A DNA stretch of 36,961 nucleotides from an uncultured Bacteroidales bacterium (GTDB lineage: Bacteria; Bacteroidota; Bacteroidia; Bacteroidales; F082), in NCBI GenBank assembly GCA_946405575.1, contig CAMJHP010000027.1:1-36961 (forward strand), written 5' to 3'. Within the stretch, counting starts at the first letter, position 1; each line of letters opens with the position of its first letter. Both the position numbers and the translations under genes were made by a program. The notes beneath the pieces were generated by a model. The model worked only from the letters and a program-made list of their open reading frames with translations, was not told the DNA's origin and made no database searches. Of the stretch, positions 1 to 6,477 are shown in pieces.

Positions 1-290
1 AAGCAATATTAATCACATACAACCAAGCCTACTACGACGAAATCGCCAAGGTGCTGAACGACAACGGCACGAAAGGCTTCACCGAGTGGAACGAAATCAA
101 GGGCCACGGTAGCGAGACGGGAGAGCCGCACTACGGCACTCATGCCTGGCCGACCTTGAACAATGCCATCATCAGCATCGTCGACGACGACAAGGTGGAC
201 GGCATCCTCAAACAGCTGCACGAAAAAGACCTCAAGACCCCAGATTTGGGGCTGAGGGCTTTTTCGTGGAATGTGGAGAAGATGATTTGA
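1..290 (+). CDS. P-II-like small protein, 3' part only
   Basis: The reading frame is open from the window edge (frame of base 3) to TGA at 288-290 and gives about 95 residues, so the 5' end is missing. The peptide contains ITYNQAYYDEI near its start, then HGSETGEPHYGTHAWP and a C-terminal SWNVEKMI. It resembles the small P-II/CutA-like proteins that Bacteroidota often encode next to RND efflux genes; that is recognition from memory, not a search. If correct it would be a small cytosolic regulatory protein, but its ligand cannot be read from the sequence. A GTG at 51 is inside the gene and is not taken as the start. The stop codon is followed at once by a CRISPR repeat remnant at 291-303, so the array end touches this gene. 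Confidence 0.55.
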   Translation, partial: AILITYNQAYYDEIAKVLNDNGTKGFTEWNEIKGHGSETGEPHYGTHAWPTLNNAIISIVDDDKVDGILKQLHEKDLKTPDLGLRAFSWNVEKMI

Positions 291-303
291 GGAGTCTAAC
301 ACC
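291..303 (-). repeat. Truncated terminal CRISPR repeat
   Basis: On the plus strand, GTCTAACACC at 294-303 is identical to the end of the family A repeats. The rest of the repeat, including the stem-loop, is absent. It lies exactly 30 nt from the next repeat, matching the spacer length of that part of the array, so it is read as the array's distal end. It starts one base after the stop codon of the P-II-like gene. Confidence 0.8.
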
Positions 304-793
304 CAACCTCGTCGCCGAAAGAAGCGACCTGACATCTACAACAGTAGAAATTTTCTATGGTCTAACACCTTGCAGCGTCATTTAATCAATCAATCACCGA
401 TCTACAATAGTAGAAATTTAATATGGTCTAACACCATGACCAAAGCCGAGCAGAAATACTACGACATCTACAATAGTAGAAATTTTGTATGGGCTAACAC
501 CTGTGTCGCTGGGCAGGTAGTTCACCACCTTATCTACAATAGTAGAAATTAAATCAGCCTCATAGAGGGGGTTAGACCCTCTGCCCATTCTCCGCATCTA
601 CAATAGTAGAAATTTAATATGGTCTAACACCCCGCGTGGACAACGACCTCTCCTACCTCATATCTACAATAGTAGAAATTTTGTATGGTCTAACACCTTG
701 GGTGCTGAAAGCCGCGCAGAGGGCAGGATCTACAACAGTAGAAATTTCGCATGGTCTAACACCGACCGCCGCTAAATACACTACGGCGATTGA

Positions 794-836
794 ATCTACA
801 ATAGTAGAAATTTTATATGTTATATGGTCTAACACC
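794..836 (-). repeat. Expanded 43-nt CRISPR repeat
   Basis: This repeat carries the usual stem-loop and the family A end, but has 7 extra bases in the linker, where TATATG occurs twice in tandem (ATATGTTATATGG on the plus strand). The neighbouring spacers are still 30 nt. It lies at the boundary between the 66-nt-period and 62/63-nt-period parts of the array. Confidence 0.85.
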
Positions 837-1481
837 AGGCATCGCCCAATGCTGGCGCCGTGCCTAATCTACAATAGTAGAAATTAAATTAGCCTCATAG
901 ACAATAAAAGAACAAGAAGAATTAATTAAATCTACAAAAGTAGAAATTAAATGAGCCTCATAGACATACGAAGCTTTGAATACAAACCACTTATCTACAA
1001 TAGTAGAAATTATACAAGTCTGTTAGATACCATGAGCTATGGAAGGAGGATGGAATCTACAATAGTAGAAATTATACGAGTCTGTTAGAACGGGGCGAAC
1101 ATCCGCGAAATCTTCATCATATCTACAATAGTAGAAATTCAATCAGTCTATTTCTTCTTTTGTGAACGAAACCTATCTACAATAGTAGAAATTATTCAGT
1201 TTATCCCACTCTTCAACCAATCTTTCTTCGGAAACCATCTACAATAGTAGAAATTAGAAGAGTCTCTTAGACCTCCTTGCCGTGACAGATGCCCATGCAA
1301 TCTACAATAGTAGAAATTAATCGGGTCTCTTAGACTATCAAACACGCCTTCAAGGGCTATCCATCTACAATAGTAGAAATTATTTCTTCTTTACATTGAA
1401 ATGCTACAGCGACCTGAATAATGCTTAATCTACAATAGTAGAAATTCAATAATATTTCAAAGAACGATATTTTATTCACAA

Positions 1482-4400
1482 TCAATACAATCCCTGCGCA
1501 TGCCGCAGCCATTCTTTATTACTGATGGCCAATTTAAGTTTCGATAAATCGTCAGTCTGTTTAATCTGCTCAATAATCCACAAGCCTTTGCGAGCAATGT
1601 TGTATGCACCATTGGCATCGGCATTTTCGGGCAGGTTCTTGCCGCATATACGGCTGTCGTAGAACTCGCCCGAGGTGTTCATTACGGGCGACAAAAGGTA
1701 ATCAACTTCAGAGTTGGTCACGCTGTTTCGCATTTGCAGCGTCAAATGGAGCAAGTGCAACAATTCCTTAAAGAACGAGGCATCGTTTTGACTACAAATC
1801 TGCTCTTTCAGATTGCCGTTCAAGTTAATTTGATGCTTGGCAAACAACGCTTTGAACCTTTCTGTTAAGTCAATCTCCACGCTGTCAAACTCGTTGTTTT
1901 TCTCTGGATTGCGCTTGGTTTCAATTCGGGTTCCGTAGGTACAAAGTGTACATTTTGTTCTTGTTCCTTCGGCTTTTGCAGTGAAGTTGTCGTAGTCAAA
2001 GGCAAACTCGAACCAGCCTTTGGCGGAATTGTATCGAATGCTGTCGAACTTGCCGAAAAACACTTTTGATTTCTCCATATTCTCATAGCGAGTATCGAAC
2101 AAATTCACGAAGCCCGTCGTTGGATCCATTTTGCTAGTGTTCCAGGCTGGAATGTAGAACAGGAATCCGCTCTGCTTGCCCAATTTCTGGAAACTCTCAA
2201 ACTTGTTGGTCAACTGGTAGGCATTCAACACGCCTCCCATTTCTTTGGCATCAAGTTTTTTGTCCACAAGATAATTCAACTTGTCAATCAGCATCTTCTC
2301 AAACTTCTGGTACACCTGCTTCTCCACTTTCTGGCGACCGCGCATAAATCCCATGTTCAAGTCTTCAAGCACTACAATGGCGTTGTATTTCACCATCAGT
2401 TCTGCAATCTTATGAATCACTTGGCTCATGTAGCCCTCTTTCAGTTCCTTGATGTTCTCAATGGTTTGCCAACTACGGCGAGCTTCGTCACGTTGTTTTT
2501 CTTTGGCATCCAATAAGTCATGGTAATTGGTGCGGTAGATGTTGCCCTTGTATTCGTTCACCATCTCGTTCAAGGAGTATTGCTCAACGATGTTGCCTTT
2601 TATGTCGATAAGCGACAGATAGAGTAAATGCCTTTCGCCACGGTCGATACCGATAATATGCGTGGCATTCGACTCTTTCAGATAGGCGTTGACCAATGGG
2701 TTGATGTTGTTCAGTCCGGCAGCCTTGAAATTCATCGTTATCGGCACATGGAACTGGAATTTGTCAACCGTATAGCGGCGGTCTTTGATGAGGTCATAGG
2801 CAAAAGTGCTTGTCTTCTTCTCATTTTGAGCGTTCTTACTCGCAATGGGCTTGTTGGCCGGATGGGTCGGCTTGTCAACTTTAATGCTGTGTTTGCGGAA
2901 AAACACTTCGGCTTCGCCATTTAACTTGTATACCACATCGGCCAAATTCCTTTCATCGAAAAGCATACGCCAATAGAGTGTATGCATGTTAGGTGTGCCT
3001 TTGCTAAAAGGCGAAAAGTCTTTGTTGTAGATTTGGAAAAGATAGATTTTCCCCTCGTCCACCAACTGATTGATGTAGTCTACTGAAACATTGCGGAATG
3101 AAACATTATAAAAACGCGAGTCCACTTCAGAATAGAAATCAGGAAGGTTTTTATAATCGTTTCGATTAGAGAATTTGATGTTAAAGTATTTATTCCATTC
3201 TTCATGTTGTGCTATAAAGTACTTATAGTATGAAATCAGTTTTTGCAAATGCTCATTATCGGTTTTAAATGATTCCGTTTCCTTTATTTCTATGACCTCT
3301 TTGGGAATCTTTATTTTCTTCTTCCAAGAATTAGAAAAGGCAATTCTGGGTAATTGTTGACTAATCTGCCCCAATTGTTTGTATTCCATTTTCTCGTAGC
3401 AATCGCCTTCAGAATCTAAGTTTTCGGGCTTTAAAACCTTGTTGTTCCTCTTATCGATGATAACGAGATAATAATTACCGTCTTTCCTAAGCAAAGTGCC
3501 AGTGTTGTCCGTTTCCTTGTTCAAGTCCCAACCCGCCAACAAAGTGGAATTGTCGAAGTTGAGTTTGATTTTCTCATTGGAATATGGCTTTTGCGTCATC
3601 CTATTGCGCACCATATTATATAAGGGTGTAATTTGGTCGAGGGCTTCCCACATTGGCGTGAACTCACCATAAAACTGGTTATCTTTTTCGCTTTCCGTTT
3701 CATTGCCCAGCAATGGTTTAACAAAGTGCTGCAAATCCTTGATGGCATCCAATAAATTCTTGATTTTTTCCACATTGGCCTTGTCTTGCGATAGGTTTTT
3801 GCCCTTGGGATAATCCGTGTCCAGCAATGCTTTAATCTCCGTGTAGGCATTCTCAATTCTGGCAAAATGGTTCAATTTCTGTCCTTTCTCATTGTCTTCA
3901 GCACCCATCCCGGCAAAGTAATCCTCAATGGGTTTGAAATCCTCCACTTTTCCCTGTATTATGCCGTTAAGGTATGCAATAGAATAACTGTCGTGCATTT
4001 TTGCCAATCTTTTTTCATATTCCTCGACATCTTCCTTTTTCTTTTGAGGATTATTGGCTTTCAAGTCTTCCACAACAGCATATCTAATGACCGACCAACT
4101 GCCAAAATGCTTTTGGGCAATGTCAGTTAGTTGCAAATCATTAGGTAGGTATATGTGTTCAAGGTCGTAATCCTTGATGTTTCCAAGTAAGGTTTTCAAC
4201 GAGCCAAAGTCCTGCTCTTTCAAGTCGTGATAACACCTCCTAATACTTTGCAACATTTCATTATCGCTTTCGAACTCATCGGGTAACCATGAAATGGCAT
4301 TACGCTCGCTGAGAATCTGCTTGAACAAAGGCTTCAGTTTGGGCAGCCGCTTCGACTTGTCTTTCTGTTGCTGGTTGTAAAGGTTCACATATTCGTTGAG

Positions 4401-5249
4401 TCCTTGGACTTTTGTCCCATCATCAAGCACTTTGCCGCCAATGATGGCGTTGTAAACATCGATCTGCTTTTGTGTCAGCACCATGGAAAAATAGTCCAAC
4501 TGAAACAATTCTGTGATTTCGTTCACATTCAAATAAGACTCCATCGCCTTGTACAACCCATCGAAATGTGTCGCCACATCGCTCGCCGCAATCCTATCGA
4601 ACACATCCATGTTGTCGACAAACTTAGGTAAATTCTCGTCAATCATCCTGTGGGCAATGGAAGTAGCTTTATCGTCAGCAACATACATGTTTTTGCGGTT
4701 GTCGTAGAAACCGACAAAATAAGTCGTGAAATCATCGAATTGAGCAATGTCATTTTGCACACTTTCTTGAATTTGTTTCACTTCTTTATCAGTCAGATAT
4801 TCATTGCCAGGCATTTCACGAATGATGTTCTCATACTGAGGCGTTTTGACGAATTCAACCAAATCTTCTCTGATGAGTTCTTTCCCGAACAAACGCTTGT
4901 ATTGTTCACTCTTGGTGAAACGTTCCGAAATCTGCTTGCGCAACACTTCTTGAACTTTGGTCAAGTCTGTTTTCCTCTTCGGGTCAGAGGTCGGAAGATG
5001 ATACAGATAATAGAACTCATCCAAAGAGCCTTTATCCAACTCGAAACCATCCAACATCAATTCGATGAAAACCTTGTGGTATTCATCAATAACCTTTTTG
5101 ACGGCTTTATAAGCAATAGCGCGTTCATTATCGCGTTCAAGGATGCCGTTCTTTTCGATGTTTTCCTTAGTTTTTCCAATGGGTTTCAGTTCAAACCGCA
5201 GGGTCTTGGACAATTGATAAAGGCCTGTAAATTCGGAATATGTGTGCAT
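1482..5249 (-). CDS. cas12a: CRISPR-associated nuclease Cas12a (Cpf1), type V-A
   Basis: RNA-guided DNA endonuclease that also cuts its own pre-crRNA; full length for the family (1255 residues from the ATG at 5249). An in-frame TTG at 5276 would add nine residues, but the ATG gives MHTYSEFTGLY, like other Cas12a N-termini, and the TTG overlaps a likely -7 box. Numbering here is from that TTG; subtract 9 for the ATG. Seen in order: N-terminal LSKTLRFELKPIGKT; the KPYS/KLNF/GWD block of the WED/PAM-interacting region near 563-584; processing residues H805 (THPAN), K814 and K831 (YDLIKDRR) with the same 9- and 17-residue spacing as FnCas12a; RuvC-I D878 in GIDRGER; RuvC-II E971 in VLEDLN; nuclease arginine R1183 in QMRNS; RuvC-III D1220 in ADANGAYN. 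All catalytic residues are present, so it should be active. A T-rich PAM is expected from the family but cannot be read here. The array follows 35 nt downstream on the same strand. No cas1, cas2 or cas4 is in the window. Confidence 0.98.
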   Translation of the reverse strand: MHTYSEFTGLYQLSKTLRFELKPIGKTKENIEKNGILERDNERAIAYKAVKKVIDEYHKVFIELMLDGFELDKGSLDEFYYLYHLPTSDPKRKTDLTKVQEVLRKQISERFTKSEQYKRLFGKELIREDLVEFVKTPQYENIIREMPGNEYLTDKEVKQIQESVQNDIAQFDDFTTYFVGFYDNRKNMYVADDKATSIAHRMIDENLPKFVDNMDVFDRIAASDVATHFDGLYKAMESYLNVNEITELFQLDYFSMVLTQKQIDVYNAIIGGKVLDDGTKVQGLNEYVNLYNQQQKDKSKRLPKLKPLFKQILSERNAISWLPDEFESDNEMLQSIRRCYHDLKEQDFGSLKTLLGNIKDYDLEHIYLPNDLQLTDIAQKHFGSWSVIRYAVVEDLKANNPQKKKEDVEEYEKRLAKMHDSYSIAYLNGIIQGKVEDFKPIEDYFAGMGAEDNEKGQKLNHFARIENAYTEIKALLDTDYPKGKNLSQDKANVEKIKNLLDAIKDLQHFVKPLLGNETESEKDNQFYGEFTPMWEALDQITPLYNMVRNRMTQKPYSNEKIKLNFDNSTLLAGWDLNKETDNTGTLLRKDGNYYLVIIDKRNNKVLKPENLDSEGDCYEKMEYKQLGQISQQLPRIAFSNSWKKKIKIPKEVIEIKETESFKTDNEHLQKLISYYKYFIAQHEEWNKYFNIKFSNRNDYKNLPDFYSEVDSRFYNVSFRNVSVDYINQLVDEGKIYLFQIYNKDFSPFSKGTPNMHTLYWRMLFDERNLADVVYKLNGEAEVFFRKHSIKVDKPTHPANKPIASKNAQNEKKTSTFAYDLIKDRRYTVDKFQFHVPITMNFKAAGLNNINPLVNAYLKESNATHIIGIDRGERHLLYLSLIDIKGNIVEQYSLNEMVNEYKGNIYRTNYHDLLDAKEKQRDEARRSWQTIENIKELKEGYMSQVIHKIAELMVKYNAIVVLEDLNMGFMRGRQKVEKQVYQKFEKMLIDKLNYLVDKKLDAKEMGGVLNAYQLTNKFESFQKLGKQSGFLFYIPAWNTSKMDPTTGFVNLFDTRYENMEKSKVFFGKFDSIRYNSAKGWFEFAFDYDNFTAKAEGTRTKCTLCTYGTRIETKRNPEKNNEFDSVEIDLTERFKALFAKHQINLNGNLKEQICSQNDASFFKELLHLLHLTLQMRNSVTNSEVDYLLSPVMNTSGEFYDSRICGKNLPENADANGAYNIARKGLWIIEQIKQTDDLSKLKLAISNKEWLRHAQGLY

Positions 5250-5273
5250 AATTGTCTTATTTGAAAGAGTCTT

Positions 5274-5281
5274 CAAAAATA
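5274..5281 (-). promoter_or_regulatory. Possible -7 element for cas12a
   Basis: The minus strand reads TATTTTTG, a match to the Bacteroidota TAnnTTTG element, about 25 bases before the ATG at 5249. No clear TTTG -33 box is at the usual distance. Transcription starting just downstream would begin inside or after the alternative TTG codon at 5276, which favours the ATG start. Confidence 0.45.
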
Positions 5282-5327
5282 CAAAGAATTTCGATTATTG
5301 AAATATTTGCTAGTCTTGCAATAGAAT

Positions 5328-5362
5328 TAAAACCAATTTAGTTCTAATTAGTTTTGGTTTTA
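5328..5362 (-). terminator. AT-rich hairpin between the ORF6N gene and cas12a
   Basis: A 9-bp perfect inverted repeat, TAAAACCAA (5328-5336) and TTGGTTTTA (5354-5362), with a 17-nt loop. It lies after the ORF6N stop and before the cas12a promoter region. It could be a weak terminator for the ORF6N transcript or a protein-binding site; the T-tract after it is poor. Confidence 0.35.
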
Positions 5363-5396
5363 CTTGAAACAAAAACAACATAACGAAACCGCTTTC

Positions 5397-6341
5397 TCAC
5401 CCCACCATCCCCAAAATCACCTCAGGCGCAATGCTCATTTCAGTAACCGCGCAAAGCCCCGCCCCCATATCCTTCAAGCTGGCACCCAACAGATAGACTT
5501 TGTCGTCGATGATCAGAAAACGGTCGTGGTTTCGGTGGGGCAACTGAATGAACTCAATTTCGGGATATTGGGTGTTGTGTTTCTTCAGGTCGGTGAGAAA
5601 TTGTTCGTTAAAGCGTGTGTGGATGATCGCTGAAACGCCATTGGAGCGTTTTGTGAGCATAGAAAGAACCCGATCGTCAACGTAGTTGTCAATCAGGACA
5701 ATCCTTTGTCGGGCACTCCGAACGAGGTCGGAGATGTAGGTCCACGCATCCCAGACGCAGCCAGTCGCAAAAACCTGTTCAGGAAGCAACTTCGGAGAAT
5801 GTTCTTCAATCTTGTCAAGTATCAAATCGATTTTTTCGTCTGTTTCGATTTGGTGTTTTTCCAAATGCGCTATTCGCATCAAAACAGCTGCGTTCTGAAT
5901 CATAAACCTCCGCATGGCAACAAAGGCATTCATAATTCTTATACTTACTTCTATGGCGATAGGACTATGTAGAACAGATGATAACTGTGCAATGCCTTGC
6001 TCCGTGAACACGTATGGAAGAGAAGGATTATATTTTAGCGAGCGTAGGTTATCGCAAATTGCGACAACCTCTTCCCGTTCAGCTTCAGTTAACTGAAAAC
6101 GAAATGATTCTGGGAAACGAGCCCTATTTCGTTTTACTTGCTCATTCAGTCGGCTTGTAGTTACACCATAAAGCATAGCCAAGTCACGGTCAATCATTAC
6201 CTGCACACCTCGGATACTAAAAATCATATTCTCAATATCTGAAATGTCAACAGACTTATCACAATTTGTGATAGGTTCTTCGAGCTGGTCGCAATTTGCG
6301 ACCGGTTTTTGTTTGTTGTCTTTTGTTGTTTTCTTTGCCAT
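5397..6341 (-). CDS. ORF6N-domain protein with a C-terminal PLD-like domain
   Basis: A 314-residue protein. Residues about 35-150 fit the ORF6N (KilA-N/Bro-like) DNA-binding domain: IFSIRGVQVMIDRDLAMLYG, then RFPESFRFQL and LPYVFTEQGIAQLSSVL. The C-terminal third contains HDRFLIIDD followed by LLGASLKD, which resembles a single HxK(x4)D(x6)GS phospholipase-D-like motif with Arg in place of Lys. ORF6N proteins are common in Bacteroidota and phages, and their role is generally unknown; DNA binding is the family expectation. The first 30 residues hold two near-repeats of a T/ANCD peptide, encoded by DNA palindromes (6257-6303). The gene lies between the ABC-F gene and cas12a on the same strand with its own upstream region, and there is no direct sign that it works with Cas12a. 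The PLD assignment is less sure than ORF6N. Confidence 0.85.
   Translation of the reverse strand: MAKKTTKDNKQKPVANCDQLEEPITNCDKSVDISDIENMIFSIRGVQVMIDRDLAMLYGVTTSRLNEQVKRNRARFPESFRFQLTEAEREEVVAICDNLRSLKYNPSLPYVFTEQGIAQLSSVLHSPIAIEVSIRIMNAFVAMRRFMIQNAAVLMRIAHLEKHQIETDEKIDLILDKIEEHSPKLLPEQVFATGCVWDAWTYISDLVRSARQRIVLIDNYVDDRVLSMLTKRSNGVSAIIHTRFNEQFLTDLKKHNTQYPEIEFIQLPHRNHDRFLIIDDKVYLLGASLKDMGAGLCAVTEMSIAPEVILGMVG
6047..6069. repeat. Palindrome inside the ORF6N gene (copy 1)
   Basis: A 23-nt near-perfect palindrome centred on 6058 with core TCGCAAATTGCGA and outer arms GGTT/AACC; one mismatched pair. It encodes the ICD part of VVAICDNL in the ORF6N domain and shares its core with the two palindromes at the 5' end of the gene. 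Confidence 0.7.
6257..6303. repeat. Two perfect 17-nt palindromes at the 5' end of the ORF6N gene
   Basis: TATCACAATTTGTGATA (6257-6273) and GGTCGCAATTTGCGACC (6287-6303) are both perfect odd palindromes with the same CRCAATTTGYG core, 30 bp apart centre to centre. They encode the repeated NCD peptides near the N-terminus. They could be binding sites for the gene's own product or small mobile palindromes tolerated in frame. Confidence 0.75.
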
Positions 6342-6400
6342 ATCTATTTCTTTTTACATTATAGTGCAAAGAAACAACATCCTTCAAGACAAAGCCGTTG

Positions 6401-6448
6401 AACAAACGTTTGTTGTCGACAGCAGTCGTTTGTTGTCGTTTGCTGTCG
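6401..6448. promoter_or_regulatory. Palindrome and tandem repeats upstream of the ORF6N gene
   Basis: AACAAACGTTTGTT at 6401-6414 is a perfect 14-nt palindrome. GTTTGTTGTCG occurs at 6408-6418 and 6428-6438, and once more with one change at 6438-6448. A further GTTTGTTGTC is inside the gene at 6311-6320. The position between the ABC-F stop and the ORF6N start suggests operator sites. No consensus -7 box was found with confidence here. Confidence 0.5.
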
Positions 6449-6477
6449 GATATATTACTGTAAATAAATGTTTTAAA

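Larger units (their letters stand above)
291..1446 (-). CRISPR. Type V-A CRISPR array, 18 repeats plus a truncated terminal repeat
   Basis: On the minus strand the repeats end in the Cas12a processing stem-loop AATTTCTACTATTGTAGAT. On the plus strand they start at 334, 400, 466, 532, 596, 662, 728, 794, 867, 930, 993, 1055, 1121, 1175, 1237, 1300, 1363 and 1428. A 13-nt remnant at 291-303 closes the array and leaves an 18th spacer of exactly 30 nt (304-333). Full repeats are 36 nt. Spacers between 334 and 866 are mostly 30 nt; those between 903 and 1362 are mostly 26-27 nt. The 5' halves of the repeats (crRNA sense) form families: GGTGTTAGACC (334, 400, 466, 596, 662, 728, 794), GTCTATGAGGC (532, 867, 930), NTCTAACAGAC (993, 1055) and GTCTAAGAGAC (1237, 1300). 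Repeats 1121, 1175, 1363 and 1428 have little or no recognisable 5' half. The array is read in the same direction as cas12a and begins 35 nt after its stop. No clear leader was seen in those 35 nt. Confidence 0.97.

Noticed and set aside
9..335. 108-residue minus-strand frame at the window start
   Set aside because: Antisense to the P-II-like gene and runs into the CRISPR array.
370..887. Open frames in the CRISPR array giving repeated IYNSRN peptides
   Set aside because: They are translations of the repeats and have no coding character of their own.
1447..1481. A tracrRNA or leader between cas12a and the array
   Set aside because: Type V-A needs no tracrRNA, no anti-repeat was seen, and 35 bases show no leader features.
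4650..5264. 204-residue plus-strand frame opposite cas12a
   Set aside because: Lies wholly antisense to the conserved Cas12a N-terminal region; no start signal or known domain.
5250..5276. TTG at 5276 as the cas12a start
   Set aside because: Overlaps a likely -7 box, while the ATG at 5249 gives a family-typical N-terminus.
5397..6341. ORF6N gene as a Cas accessory gene
   Set aside because: It has its own upstream region and a hairpin between it and cas12a; ORF6N genes are common without CRISPR.
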